Source: Novosphingobium sp. SG919
GTDB lineage: Bacteria; Pseudomonadota; Alphaproteobacteria; Sphingomonadales; Sphingomonadaceae
Length of the DNA: 64,000 nucleotides
Assembly: GCF_012932495.1 (NCBI RefSeq)
Contig: NZ_JABCNG010000003.1
Location: 458,191-522,190 of the forward strand
Direction of reading: 5' to 3'
Of the stretch, positions 9,104 through 18,113 are shown piece after piece (within the stretch, counting starts at the first letter, position 1; the number at the start of each line of letters is the position of its first letter). The translations under genes were made by a program, and so were the position numbers. Under the pieces are notes generated by a model. That model was given only the letters and a program-made list of their open reading frames with translations. It made no database searches and was not told the DNA's origin.

Positions 9104-10243
9104 CTAGGCCTGCGCGCCCCTGCCACCCCAGCGGCCGGCAAAGCGCAGGATCGCGCGCTGGGCAGGGCGTTCGATCCAGCGGTGGGAGGCAAAGCCGGCG
9201 GCGACCGCGGCGGCCAGGAAGAAGATGAGGAACGCCGGCTCGCGCGCAATGGCCCGGCTGCCCAGCGTGGCGTCGATCAGCAGGACCAGCGCCACCTGCA
9301 TCGGAAAATGCCAGAGATAGATGCCGTAGGAGGCTTCTCCCCACTGCCGCCCGAACGCGAGGGCATCGGTCTTGTCGGCCACGTCCACTGTCAGGGTGGC
9401 GAAGAGCACGGCAAACGTGCCGGCCAGGATCGTGGCGTCTTCGGCGTGATAGCGCGTGGCTGCGACCCAGCCTGCCACCGCGCAAGCCAGTGCGCCGCCG
9501 GCCAGCACGGGCAGCGGCAGCCAGCCTTTCAAAGCGGCGGCGTAGATCGCCACGCCCAGGAAGAAATAGCCGATGCAGGTCAGCACCGGCTCGTTCGGCC
9601 AGCCCAGGAAGAACAGGCGCAGCACGCCGACCGCCACCGGCAGCGACACCAGCAGTGGCGCGCGGCGCATGGCCGGCAGCAAGACCCAGAACGCCGCATA
9701 GGCCAGGATTTCGGTGGAGAGCGACCAGCTTGGCCCGTTGAATGACTGGTTGTGCTGCCAGCCCCAATAGTGCGCCAAGGGAATCGACAGGAGGAAATGC
9801 TTCCAGTCCTGCTCGTGATAGATGAACGCGGTGCCGTTGATGCGGGTATAGGCCGCCTGCAGGCCCGCCACGATCACCAGCGTCAGCAGGTGCAGCGGCC
9901 AGAGCCGTGCCACCCGGGCCAGCCAGAACCGGCGCATCGCCGTGCTGTCGGCAAAATAGACATGGGCAAAGACAAAGCCCGAGACGGCCCAGAAATATTG
10001 CACCGCCATGTGCCCATAGTCGAACAGCCAGCGCAGCGGCCGATAGAGCGGGATCACCGCTGCGCGATCGACCTGGAAGCCATAGCCCACTGGCGGCACG
10101 AAGAAGTGCTGGTAATGCCAGAACAGCACGAAGAACGCGGCGATGACCCGCGACAGGTCAAGCGCGTTGAAATGGCGCTTGGCCAGCCGCAGGCCGGGTA
10201 AAGGAGCGGGACGGGCGGGCGCGTTCACGGATGGCGATGCCAT
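9104..10243 (-). CDS. Acyltransferase 3 family (OafA/YrhL-like) membrane protein
   Basis: Integral membrane acyltransferase of 379 aa that would modify a cell-surface glycan or lipid. The N-terminal signature is present: FNALDLSRVIAAFFVLFWHY with the family Arg and His, followed by HMAVQYFWAVSGFVFAHVYF and RFWLARVARLWPLHLL. About ten hydrophobic helices follow. The acceptor is unknown. Its ATG at 10243 lies inside the end of ubiB (19-nt overlap), so it is probably the last gene of an ubiE-ubiB-acyltransferase transcript. Confidence 0.85.
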   Translation of the reverse strand: MASPSVNAPARPAPLPGLRLAKRHFNALDLSRVIAAFFVLFWHYQHFFVPPVGYGFQVDRAAVIPLYRPLRWLFDYGHMAVQYFWAVSGFVFAHVYFADSTAMRRFWLARVARLWPLHLLTLVIVAGLQAAYTRINGTAFIYHEQDWKHFLLSIPLAHYWGWQHNQSFNGPSWSLSTEILAYAAFWVLLPAMRRAPLLVSLPVAVGVLRLFFLGWPNEPVLTCIGYFFLGVAIYAAALKGWLPLPVLAGGALACAVAGWVAATRYHAEDATILAGTFAVLFATLTVDVADKTDALAFGRQWGEASYGIYLWHFPMQVALVLLIDATLGSRAIAREPAFLIFFLAAAVAAGFASHRWIERPAQRAILRFAGRWGGRGAQA

Positions 10244-11829
10244 TCGGGTTCGGGCGGGGGCCCGTCATGATGGCCCCAGGCCTGGAGCCCCAGCACCGCA
10301 GCGCCGCCCAGCACGGCCGCGAGCAGCAGCCCGGTCCAGCTTGTGCCACGCGGATCGTCGTCACGCCGCTTGCGCTCCCACATCAGGTCGACATGCGGCA
10401 GCGGCGGAGCTTCAGGTGCGCCGCCCTTGGGCGGAAAGCGTTCCTCGATCCGGCGGATCAGCGCGGGCACGCGCAGCAGCGTGGCGGTGTCTTCTTGCAG
10501 CCGCTCGGCAATCGCGGCTTCGGGGCCCAGCTCGTCGCGGATCCAGTTGCGCACGAAGGGCGCGGCGGTTTCCCACATGTTGATATCGGGATCGAGCTGT
10601 TGGGCGATCCCTTCGACCATCACCATGGTCTTTTGCAGCAGCAGCAGGTGCGGCTGGGTCTGCATGTCGAAATCGCGGGTGATGGCAAACAGCCCGTCGA
10701 GCATCTGCCCGACCGACAGGTCTTTCACCGGGCGGCCGCGCATCGGCTCGCCCACTGCGCGCAGGGCCGTGGCGAATTCATCCACCGAGTGATAGCTCGG
10801 CACGTATTGCGCCTCGAAATGGATCTCGGCCACGCGCTTGTAGTCGCCCGTGGTCAGGCCATAGAGGATTTCGGCCAGCCATTGCCGCGCCTGGCGGTCG
10901 ATCCTGCCCATGATGCCGAAATCGATCGCGGTGATCGTGCCATCGGCTTCCACGAACAAGTTGCCCTGGTGCATGTCGGCATGGAAATAGCCGCCGCTGA
11001 TCGCCTGGGTCAGGAAGGCCAGCACCAGCCGGCTGGCCATTTCCTTGCGATCGTGGCCTGCCGCGTCGATCGCGTCCAGGTTGCTGATCTTGACGCCATC
11101 GACCCAGTCGAGCGTCATCACCCGGCCGTTGGTGCGGTCCCAATCGATACCGGGCACGCGATAGCGCGGAAAGGCGTGCATGGCATCGGCCAGTTCCGAA
11201 GCGCTCGCCGCCTCGCGGCGCAAGTCCACCTCGCGCGCGGTCCAGCGCTTGAAATTGGCGATGACCAGGCGCGGGCGCAGGCGCCCGGCTTCCCCGCCCA
11301 GCGCTTCCAGGTGCGCGGCGGCCCATTCATAGGTCTCGATATCGCGCGCCAGCTTTTCCCGCACGCCGGGGCGCAGCACTTTGACCGCCACCTTGCGCCC
11401 GTCGGCCGTCCAGGCCTGGTGCACTTGCGCGATGGAGGCGGCGCCCACCGGCTCTTCATCGAAGCGGGCGAACAGGCTTTCGAGCGGCCGTTCGAAGCTG
11501 GTTTCGATTTCGCGGCGGATCAGCGCGAAATCGACCGGGGGCAGCTTGTCCTGAAGGGCCAGCAGATTGCGCGCCGCTTCCTCGCCCACCAGATCGGGCC
11601 GGGTGGCAAGGGTTTGCCCCAGCTTGATCGCAGCCGGGCCGATCGCGCGAAACGCGCCGGCATAATCGGGCACGGCGGGCTGGCGCGTGCCGAAGCGGGC
11701 GATGCGGCACAGCCGGCGCACGGGGGCCGGGGTCTGCGGGCTCTCTTCCAGCAGGCGCAGCGCGCCATGGCGCGCCAGAATGCGGCCCCAGCCCAGCAGG
11801 CGGCGAATATGGGTGGCAGGACGGGTCAA
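10225..11829 (-). CDS. ubiB: Ubiquinone biosynthesis kinase-like protein UbiB
   Basis: ADCK/ABC1-family atypical kinase needed for ubiquinone synthesis, held at the membrane by C-terminal helices. Motifs: the KxGQ-type AAIKLGQTLATRPD, ASIAQVHQA, VAVKVLRPG, HADMHQGNLF and AIDFGIMGRID, then a C-terminal hydrophobic segment (WTGLLLAAVLGGAAVLGL). I chose the TTG at 11829, 13 nt after the ubiE stop, because LTRPATHIRRLLGWGR matches the usual N-terminus. A GTG at 11880 would overlap ubiE by 38 nt. About 534 aa. Confidence 0.9.
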   Translation of the reverse strand: MTRPATHIRRLLGWGRILARHGALRLLEESPQTPAPVRRLCRIARFGTRQPAVPDYAGAFRAIGPAAIKLGQTLATRPDLVGEEAARNLLALQDKLPPVDFALIRREIETSFERPLESLFARFDEEPVGAASIAQVHQAWTADGRKVAVKVLRPGVREKLARDIETYEWAAAHLEALGGEAGRLRPRLVIANFKRWTAREVDLRREAASASELADAMHAFPRYRVPGIDWDRTNGRVMTLDWVDGVKISNLDAIDAAGHDRKEMASRLVLAFLTQAISGGYFHADMHQGNLFVEADGTITAIDFGIMGRIDRQARQWLAEILYGLTTGDYKRVAEIHFEAQYVPSYHSVDEFATALRAVGEPMRGRPVKDLSVGQMLDGLFAITRDFDMQTQPHLLLLQKTMVMVEGIAQQLDPDINMWETAAPFVRNWIRDELGPEAAIAERLQEDTATLLRVPALIRRIEERFPPKGGAPEAPPLPHVDLMWERKRRDDDPRGTSWTGLLLAAVLGGAAVLGLQAWGHHDGPPPEPEWHRHP

Positions 11830-11842
11830 CGAATGTGTACTC

Positions 11843-12580
11843 TCAGACCTTCCAGCCGGAATGGATCGCCACCAGGCCACCCAGGATCGGCTCCACCTTG
11901 GTGTGGCGGAAACCGGCGGCTTTGATCATGCCTTCGAATTCGTCCATCTTGGGAAAGCGGCGGATCGATTCGATCAGGTAGCGATAGGATTCGGCGTCAC
12001 CGGCAATCGCCTGGCCGATCTTGGGCACCAGCTTGTGCGAATAGGCATCATAGACTTCGGCAAAGCCGGGCCATTGCGTGGTCGAGAATTCCAGGCAGAA
12101 GAACCGCCCGCCGAACTTGAGCACGCGGTGCGCCTCGGCCAGGGCCGCGTCGATCCGGGTCACGTTGCGGATGCCAAAGGCGATGGTGTAGGCATCAAAG
12201 AAGCGATCGCCGAAAGAAAGCTCCTCGGCATTCTGGCGCGACCAGACCAGGCCATCGATGCCGCGCTCCATCGCGCGCTCGATGCCCACGTCGAGCATGT
12301 CCTGGTTGATGTCGCTCACTGTGATCGACGCGCCTTCGCGCGCCATGCGGAACGCGATGTCGCCGGTGCCGCCGGCCATGTCGAGAATCTGCTCGCCTTC
12401 GCGCGGCTTGACGCGGGCGACGAAGCGATCCTTCCACAGGCGGTGCATGCCCACCGACATCGCGTCGTTCATCACGTCGTACTTTTTGGCGACGCTGGAA
12501 AACACCGCGCCGACGCGGGCAGTCTTTTCCTCAGGGGTGACGTCCTCGTAACCGAAGGACACGCTTTCCGGGCTGGTCAT
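11843..12580 (-). CDS. ubiE: Demethylmenaquinone/ubiquinone methyltransferase
   Basis: SAM-dependent C-methyltransferase of ubiquinone synthesis. The 245-residue protein shows UbiE/COQ5 signatures: FSSVAKKYDVMNDAMSVGMHRLWK, the SAM-binding LDMAGGTGDIAFRMA, NAEELSFGDRFFDAYTIAFGIRN and RVLKFGGRFFCLEFS. First gene of the leftward ubiE-ubiB unit and divergent from mutM with a 60-bp gap, a conserved arrangement in Alphaproteobacteria. Confidence 0.97.
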   Translation of the reverse strand: MTSPESVSFGYEDVTPEEKTARVGAVFSSVAKKYDVMNDAMSVGMHRLWKDRFVARVKPREGEQILDMAGGTGDIAFRMAREGASITVSDINQDMLDVGIERAMERGIDGLVWSRQNAEELSFGDRFFDAYTIAFGIRNVTRIDAALAEAHRVLKFGGRFFCLEFSTTQWPGFAEVYDAYSHKLVPKIGQAIAGDAESYRYLIESIRRFPKMDEFEGMIKAAGFRHTKVEPILGGLVAIHSGWKV

Positions 12581-12640
12581 GGTTCAGGGCCTTTAAAGAG
12601 GAATTGCCGCAGGCGCAAAGCATGATAGCAGAGCGGCACG

Positions 12641-13453
12641 ATGCCCGAACTACCAGAGGTTGAAACCACCGTTCGCGGCCTGGCGAGCATACTCGAGGGC
12701 CAGACGATCACCCGCGTGGCCATGCGCCGCGCCGACTTGCGCCGCCCGTTCCCGCCAGACCTGGGCCAGGCGCTGACCGGTGCACGCGTGACGGGCCTGT
12801 CGCGCCGCGCCAAGTATGGCCTGATCCACACGGACCGTGCCCGCACCATGGTGTTTCACCTGGGCATGTCGGGCCGCTGGCGAATCGATCCCGAAGAGAT
12901 CGCCAAGCACGATCACCTCGTGCTGGAAACCGGCAACGGGCATGTGCTGGCGCTCAACGATGCGCGCCGCTTCGGTTCGGTCGATCTGGTTGACGACGAT
13001 GCGCTCGATGCCTGGCCGCCGTTCGCCGCGCTCGGGCCCGAACCGCTGGGGCCGGGGCTCACGGCGCAGCACTTGGCGCGCGCCTTTGCCGGCCGCATCG
13101 CCGCGATCAAGCTCATGCTGCTCGACCAGCGGATCGTGGCGGGCCTTGGCAACATCTATGTGTGCGAAGCGCTGCACCGCGCGCGCATCCATCCCGAGCG
13201 GGAAGCCGGCACCGTTTCGCTGGCCGCGCTCAAGCGGCTGGTGCCCGAGATTCGCGCCGTGCTGGAAGAATCGATTGCCGCGGGCGGTTCCACCTTGCGC
13301 GACTATGCCCGGCCCGATGGCGAGCTGGGGTACTTCGCCAAGGACTGGCGCGTCTATGGCCGCGAGGGCGATCCTTGCGCCTGCGGCCGGCCGGTGGCGC
13401 GCGTGGTGCAGGGCGGGCGCTCCACGTTTTTCTGCCCGGTATGTCAAAAGTGA
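12641..13453 (+). CDS. mutM: Formamidopyrimidine-DNA glycosylase
   Basis: Base-excision repair glycosylase/AP lyase that removes 8-oxoguanine. The mature N-terminus PELPEVETTVRG carries the catalytic Pro2 and Glu3. Also present are AKYGLIH with the conserved Lys, GNIYVCEALH, the H2TH region, and a C-terminal zinc finger CACGRP...CPVC with all four cysteines. Length of 270 aa is standard. Divergent from ubiE. Confidence 0.97.
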   Translation: MPELPEVETTVRGLASILEGQTITRVAMRRADLRRPFPPDLGQALTGARVTGLSRRAKYGLIHTDRARTMVFHLGMSGRWRIDPEEIAKHDHLVLETGNGHVLALNDARRFGSVDLVDDDALDAWPPFAALGPEPLGPGLTAQHLARAFAGRIAAIKLMLLDQRIVAGLGNIYVCEALHRARIHPEREAGTVSLAALKRLVPEIRAVLEESIAAGGSTLRDYARPDGELGYFAKDWRVYGREGDPCACGRPVARVVQGGRSTFFCPVCQK

Positions 13454-13526
13454 ACCCGCACAGAGCGATTTCTCTTTAGCGCCTAATCTGTTAAGCAGGC
13501 GATCGGGGTCGCACGGGTAGGTTCTA

Positions 13527-15371
13527 TTGGTCGGGTCGCTTTCTCATCGCATTTCGCTGCTTTGCGCCGCGCTGGCCGGGTTGATCATGATTCTGGCTGG
13601 CGCGCTGCTGGCCGTGACGCTGCAGATGCATGACAACCTGCGGTGGGTCGATCATTCGTCGCGCGTGCTGCGCACGGCCAACCATGCCCTGGCCAGCCTG
13701 CGCGCCGCCGAATCCGGCCAACGCGGCTATACGCTCACCCACAATCCCGAATTCGCCAGTGCCGTGCTGCCAGCGATCGACACGGCGCGCCGCGATGCGG
13801 CCGACCTGGTGGCGCTGACCACCGACAATTTCGAGCAGCACGAGCGGGCGCGCCAGTTGCAGGTGCTGGTCAACGCACGCGCCGATACGCTGGCAACGGT
13901 CTATCGCCTGGCTCGCAGCGGCGCGTTCGATCGAGCTTTGGATTCTACGGCCAGCGGCCGCGGGCTGGCCATGATGCAACTGGTCGAAGCCAAGGTGAAC
14001 GACCTGCTGCTCGACGAGCGAGCGCTTGCTGCCGATCGTATGGCCGAGGTGGAAAGCCTGCTGCGCACGATTCGCTGGCTGGTCGTGCTGGGCACGCCGC
14101 TTACCCTCATGATGCTGGCGCTGGTTGCGCGCTCGCTGATCCTGCGCATCCGGCGGCCCGTGGGGGAAATGCTGGCGGTGATGGGCGAACTCGGCGCGGG
14201 CCACCGCGAGGCGCGCGTTACCGGGGAAATGGGATCGAGCGAGTTCACGCGCCTGGCCGGCGGCTACAACGCCATGGCCGACGAACTGCAACGCGCGGTG
14301 GCCAGCCAGGCCGAGGCTGGCGAAAATCTCAAGGCCGCCAACGCAGCGCTGAGCCACAACGCTGAAACCCTGCGCGAACGGGGCGAAGTGATCGAGATTC
14401 TGGGCGGCATGGCGCACCGCATGCAGGCCGCCCGCACCGACGACGAACTCGCCGCGATCATCCGTGTCTTCGTGCCGCGTGTGCTGCCGCATATTCCCGG
14501 CGTGCTGTTCGTGCACAACAATTCGCGCAACCTACTGATTCCCACGGCCACCTGGGGCGGGGTGGAGGCCGGGCAGGCATTCGGGCAAGCCGGCTTTGCG
14601 CCAGAGGAATGCTGGGCCCTGCGCCGCGGGCAAAGCCATTACGTGGACGAGCCTGGCTCGGACATCGTTTGCCCCCACGTGGGCCAGCAATCCGATCACT
14701 ACCATTGCGAGCCTCTGCTCGCCGGTGGTGAAGTGATCGGCGTGCTCTATCTCATGGGCACGATCGGCACCGAAAGCCGGTTTCGCCTGGCCGTGCTGAG
14801 CGAAAACATCGCCTCGGCATTGGTCAACCACCGCCTGCAGCGCGGCCTGCGCGAACAGACCATCCGCGATCCGCTGACCGGCCTGTTCAACCGTCGCTAT
14901 CTGGAAGAGACGCTGGCCCTGGAAATGGCCCGCGCCTCGCGTTCGAGCGCGCCATTGACCGTGGTGATGTGCGATATCGACCACTTCAAGCGCTTCAACG
15001 ACGAATTCGGCCATGATGCCGGCGACCAGGTGCTGCAAACCGTGGCCGGCGAATTGCGCCGCCGGTTCCGCGATGGCGACGTGGTCTGCCGCTTTGGCGG
15101 AGAGGAGTTCGTGGTGATCGCGCCGGCCACCGAAGTTTCGGTCCTGCGCGCCCGCGTGGAAGAAGTGCGCGTGGCGGTCAGCCTGTTGACCGTGCGCCAG
15201 GGCGAGCGGGCGCTGGGCTCGGTGACGATGTCGTTCGGTCTGGCCAGTTGGGCCCCAGGCATGGACCGCGAAGGCACCGCCCTACTCAAGGCCGCCGACG
15301 CCGCGCTCTACGCCGCCAAGCGCGAAGGCCGCAACCGCGTGATGATCGACCCGCAAGCGCTGGCGGCGTGA
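13527..15371 (+). CDS. Membrane GGDEF diguanylate cyclase (CHASE3-HAMP-GAF-GGDEF)
   Basis: Predicted cyclic-di-GMP synthase of 614 aa. N-terminal helix (ISLLCAALAGLIMILAGALL), a periplasmic CHASE3-like region (SGQRGYTLTHNPEF), a second helix near 175-200, a HAMP-like linker, a GAF-like domain around 290-430, then GGDEF. The active site is RFGGEEFVV, preceded five residues earlier by RDGD, a potential I-site for product inhibition. DPLTGLFNRRYLEE marks the GGDEF start. The start is a TTG after GGGTAGG; no better start exists. Probably an active cyclase; its signal is unknown. Confidence 0.88.
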   Translation: MVGSLSHRISLLCAALAGLIMILAGALLAVTLQMHDNLRWVDHSSRVLRTANHALASLRAAESGQRGYTLTHNPEFASAVLPAIDTARRDAADLVALTTDNFEQHERARQLQVLVNARADTLATVYRLARSGAFDRALDSTASGRGLAMMQLVEAKVNDLLLDERALAADRMAEVESLLRTIRWLVVLGTPLTLMMLALVARSLILRIRRPVGEMLAVMGELGAGHREARVTGEMGSSEFTRLAGGYNAMADELQRAVASQAEAGENLKAANAALSHNAETLRERGEVIEILGGMAHRMQAARTDDELAAIIRVFVPRVLPHIPGVLFVHNNSRNLLIPTATWGGVEAGQAFGQAGFAPEECWALRRGQSHYVDEPGSDIVCPHVGQQSDHYHCEPLLAGGEVIGVLYLMGTIGTESRFRLAVLSENIASALVNHRLQRGLREQTIRDPLTGLFNRRYLEETLALEMARASRSSAPLTVVMCDIDHFKRFNDEFGHDAGDQVLQTVAGELRRRFRDGDVVCRFGGEEFVVIAPATEVSVLRARVEEVRVAVSLLTVRQGERALGSVTMSFGLASWAPGMDREGTALLKAADAALYAAKREGRNRVMIDPQALAA

Positions 15372-15388
15372 GGGTAGCGGCGCGAGTT

Positions 15389-15434
15389 TCGGTTTTCAGG
15401 AGCGGAATGCAATAGCTCGATGGCGCCGAGTGGC
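15389..15434. repeat. Left copy of an imperfect direct repeat flanking the MoxR/vWA cluster
   Basis: TTCGGTTTTCAGGAGCGG (15389-15406) continues into AATGCAAT and matches 25602-25627 with 3 differences in 26 nt; CGAT and CCGAGT then recur at similar spacing. This 210-bp gap between the GGDEF gene and the AAA gene has no other feature I recognise. Confidence 0.4.
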
Positions 15435-15581
15435 GGGTCAATCTTGCTTCCGAGCGTGGCGCCGGAGTGGTGACCCGGATCGCTCCAAAACCGGTTCGGC
15501 TCACGCTCTCGGTGTTGATGGGATGCTGCATCGAGCAGGCGCACCGTTCGGCCGAGGTGCAATCCCCGGCCGGACGCGGCG

Positions 15582-17543
15582 TCAAAAACCCATGCGCACG
15601 CTGCCGCCTCCCTTGGCTGCGCTTTCGTCGCGCAGACGGGCGAGGATGTCGGCGGCATCGTGCGCGGGGGCGTGGCGAAGCTGGCGCGCCACCACGGCAA
15701 AATCCCCCGGCGTCAGGTTGCTAAGGGCGGCGATGCCTTCTGGCGGCTCCATGCCGAAGCGCTGGCGAAAGGCCCGTATCAGCCGTTCGGGACCCAGCGG
15801 CTTCAACTTCAGTTTGAAAACAAAGCGCCGAAGTGTTGCCGGGTCCAGATTGTCGGGGTGGTTCGTGGCGGCCACGACCGGCAGCGGATGCCGGTCGAGC
15901 CAGGTCAGCAATTCATTGACCTGGCCAACCTCCCAACTAGTGCGCGCGTGCCGGCGATCGAACAAGAGGGAGTCCGCCTCGTCGAACAACAGGACGCCAT
16001 CGCGGCGACGCGCTTCCTCAAAGGCATCGGCAATGGCGCGTTCGGTGCCGCCGACCCATTTGGACAGCAGGTCCGAAGCGCGTTTGACCAGGAGGGGACG
16101 ATCCAGCGCACGGGCGAAGTGATGCGCCAGCGCGGTCTTGCCCGTGCCGGGCGGCCCGGAGAGCAGCAACGAGACATCGCTGGCCCCGCCCGCTGAGACT
16201 GCCTCCAGCAAGCTGGCCAGCGGACGATCGGTCTCGAACAGGTCAAGGTCGAGCGCGTCCTCGTGCCCCACTGGCAGAGGTTCATCACGCAGTGCGCGCA
16301 CCAGCGATCCAGCCGCCTTGGCACCACCATCCAGTTCTCCTGCCAAACGCGCCACCCGCGCCGACACCCGCAACACGCTGGCCGCCTCGGGCGCGGCATC
16401 GATCAGCGCCGTGATGGCGTCGCCACGGACAACGCCTTCCTCGTGCGCGATCCGGTCCGCCATGCGCAAGGCCGCGCTGCGGGGCGGGTGCGCCATGCGC
16501 AGCACAAAGCTCATGCGGCGCAGGATGGCATCGTCCACATTGCCCAGCGCATTGGTGGTCCAGATCACCGGCAGCGGGTTGGTTTCCAACATGCGGTTGA
16601 TGAAAACCTTGCTGCCCTCGCGTCGGTTCATCCAGTCACCCTCGCTGCGCTGGGTGTCGCCGATCAGGTCCTCCATCTCGTCGAACAGCAGGATCGCCGG
16701 GCGGGGTTGGCCAGACAGGGCACGCTGCGCCAGTTGCAGGGCGCGGACGCGTTCCCAGCGGGTCGGCTCATCCCCGTCGTCGTCAGCTTCGCCAATCGCG
16801 TGCAGCGGGGCGCCTACGGCAGCGGCAAGGGCCAGCGCCATTTCGGTCTTTCCGGTGCCCGGCGGGCCGTGGATCAGGATGTTGATGCCTGCCGCACGAT
16901 GTGTCAGCGCCCCTGCCAGCAGGCGGCGCAGCATGTCGGCGTCACCCACGTGGCTGAAATCCTCCAACGTCAGTCGCGCGTCTTGGCGCGCGCCCACCAG
17001 CAAAGAAAGCAGATCGCCATCGGCCGCCGGCGCACGGTTGAGCAAACGCTCCAGCGGCCAGCGCAGGTCCACCTGCAAATGCCCTTGATGTCCCAGCTCA
17101 AAGCCGATCAAGCCAAGACGCAGGACCGGGCTTTGGCGCACGGCTCCTTCGGCCATGGCGCTGTCTGCGCCGGCCAGTTCACCCAGCAATGCTGGCAGAT
17201 CATGCCCACACCGCGCGGCGATACGCACCAGTTCGCGAAACCGGGGCAGCCGCTCTGCCGCGATCATCACGGCCATCAGTTGTGCATCGAAGGGCGAAAA
17301 ACCGAGCAGCCGGGCCAACCTTGCGCCCAGCACCAGGACATGGGCTGGCACGCCCTGCTGCTGGGATGCAGCCAGCTTGGGGCAGATTTCAGCCCACGCG
17401 GGATCTTCCTGTGCCGTTTCATCCAGCAACCACGGCAGGTTTGGCCCTGCCCATTCACCCAAAGCGAGCGCCAGTGCACCCTTGGCCGGAATATCCTGGC
17501 CAATCCGCAGCGCCAGGCTGCGGACGATCGAAAACTCGTCCAT
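15582..17543 (-). CDS. Tandem-AAA ATPase associated with the MoxR/vWA cluster
   Basis: A 653-residue protein with two AAA modules behind an alpha-helical N-terminal domain of about 200 residues. Module 1: Walker A HGPPGTGKTEMAL (225-236), Walker B AILLFDEMEDL (283-293). Module 2: Walker A SGPPGTGKTALAHH (462-475), Walker B GVLLFDEADSLL (516-527). The second resembles Spastin/katanin-type AAA proteins (KWVGGTERAIADAFEEARRR). The ATG at 17543 starts MDEFSIVRSL. It is transcribed away from the SWIM operon across a 570-bp control region. The role is unknown; a remodelling ATPase partner of the neighbouring MoxR/vWA proteins is an inference. Confidence 0.8.
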   Translation of the reverse strand: MDEFSIVRSLALRIGQDIPAKGALALALGEWAGPNLPWLLDETAQEDPAWAEICPKLAASQQQGVPAHVLVLGARLARLLGFSPFDAQLMAVMIAAERLPRFRELVRIAARCGHDLPALLGELAGADSAMAEGAVRQSPVLRLGLIGFELGHQGHLQVDLRWPLERLLNRAPAADGDLLSLLVGARQDARLTLEDFSHVGDADMLRRLLAGALTHRAAGINILIHGPPGTGKTEMALALAAAVGAPLHAIGEADDDGDEPTRWERVRALQLAQRALSGQPRPAILLFDEMEDLIGDTQRSEGDWMNRREGSKVFINRMLETNPLPVIWTTNALGNVDDAILRRMSFVLRMAHPPRSAALRMADRIAHEEGVVRGDAITALIDAAPEAASVLRVSARVARLAGELDGGAKAAGSLVRALRDEPLPVGHEDALDLDLFETDRPLASLLEAVSAGGASDVSLLLSGPPGTGKTALAHHFARALDRPLLVKRASDLLSKWVGGTERAIADAFEEARRRDGVLLFDEADSLLFDRRHARTSWEVGQVNELLTWLDRHPLPVVAATNHPDNLDPATLRRFVFKLKLKPLGPERLIRAFRQRFGMEPPEGIAALSNLTPGDFAVVARQLRHAPAHDAADILARLRDESAAKGGGSVRMGF

Positions 17544-17842
17544 AAAGCGTCTCACGTGCGGCCTGGCCACGCGACTAGGCGCGGTCGATCAGGTCCAATT
17601 TCAAGAAGGCTTGAAAGGGCGCGACAGGCGGTTCCACCACCCTATCGCAGCGCCACGCGACGCTTACGAGAAGGGCTGGAACAGCACGGGCGCAGCGCCC
17701 ACAAGGCTATAGTGTTCCAACACGGTCTTTCTCCGAGAAGACGGGCAATAAGCGCCGTCTGCCAGTGGATCATAAAACATGCGGCACCCCGGCGACAAGC
17801 ATTTGTTCAAAAGCCGGCCAGGGATTTATGCAATTCGCAATT

Positions 17843-17930
17843 TATGCTCACGCTTGTAAGCGTGGTTATATTTAAAAAATATGCAAGCGGCGGGCTGGGC
17901 AATGAAATTCGCTGCCTGAGCGTGAGCATA
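17843..17930. promoter_or_regulatory. Inverted-repeat control region between the divergent AAA gene and SWIM operon
   Basis: The 570-bp gap 17544-18113 holds no gene. Within it TATGCTCACGCT (17843-17854) is repeated as its exact reverse complement AGCGTGAGCATA at 17919-17930. The left copy also overlaps a small perfect palindrome CACGCTTGTAAGCGTG (17849-17864). An A/T-rich stretch (TATATTTAAAAAATAT) lies between. These look like operator half-sites recognising AAGCGTG, plus promoter DNA; the regulator is not encoded in the cluster. Confidence 0.5.
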
Positions 17931-18113
17931 CGACATTTTGCCGCTGATCCACACCTGTCAAAACTTTGTCATCTGCAATGACGGCCATTTGCAAGCTGGG
18001 CCCCCGGGGCGCTTCGGGTCCGGCCATTCTTAAACTGCGGCCCGACATCGAAACACAATTGTTATTTAACAACCGCAATCTACCATGGCTTTCACGGCGA
18101 AGTTGGAGGGCGT

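Noticed and set aside
10231..11925. A 564-codon open frame antisense to ubiB
   Set aside because: Shadow of a well-supported ubiB gene, without start context or family motifs.
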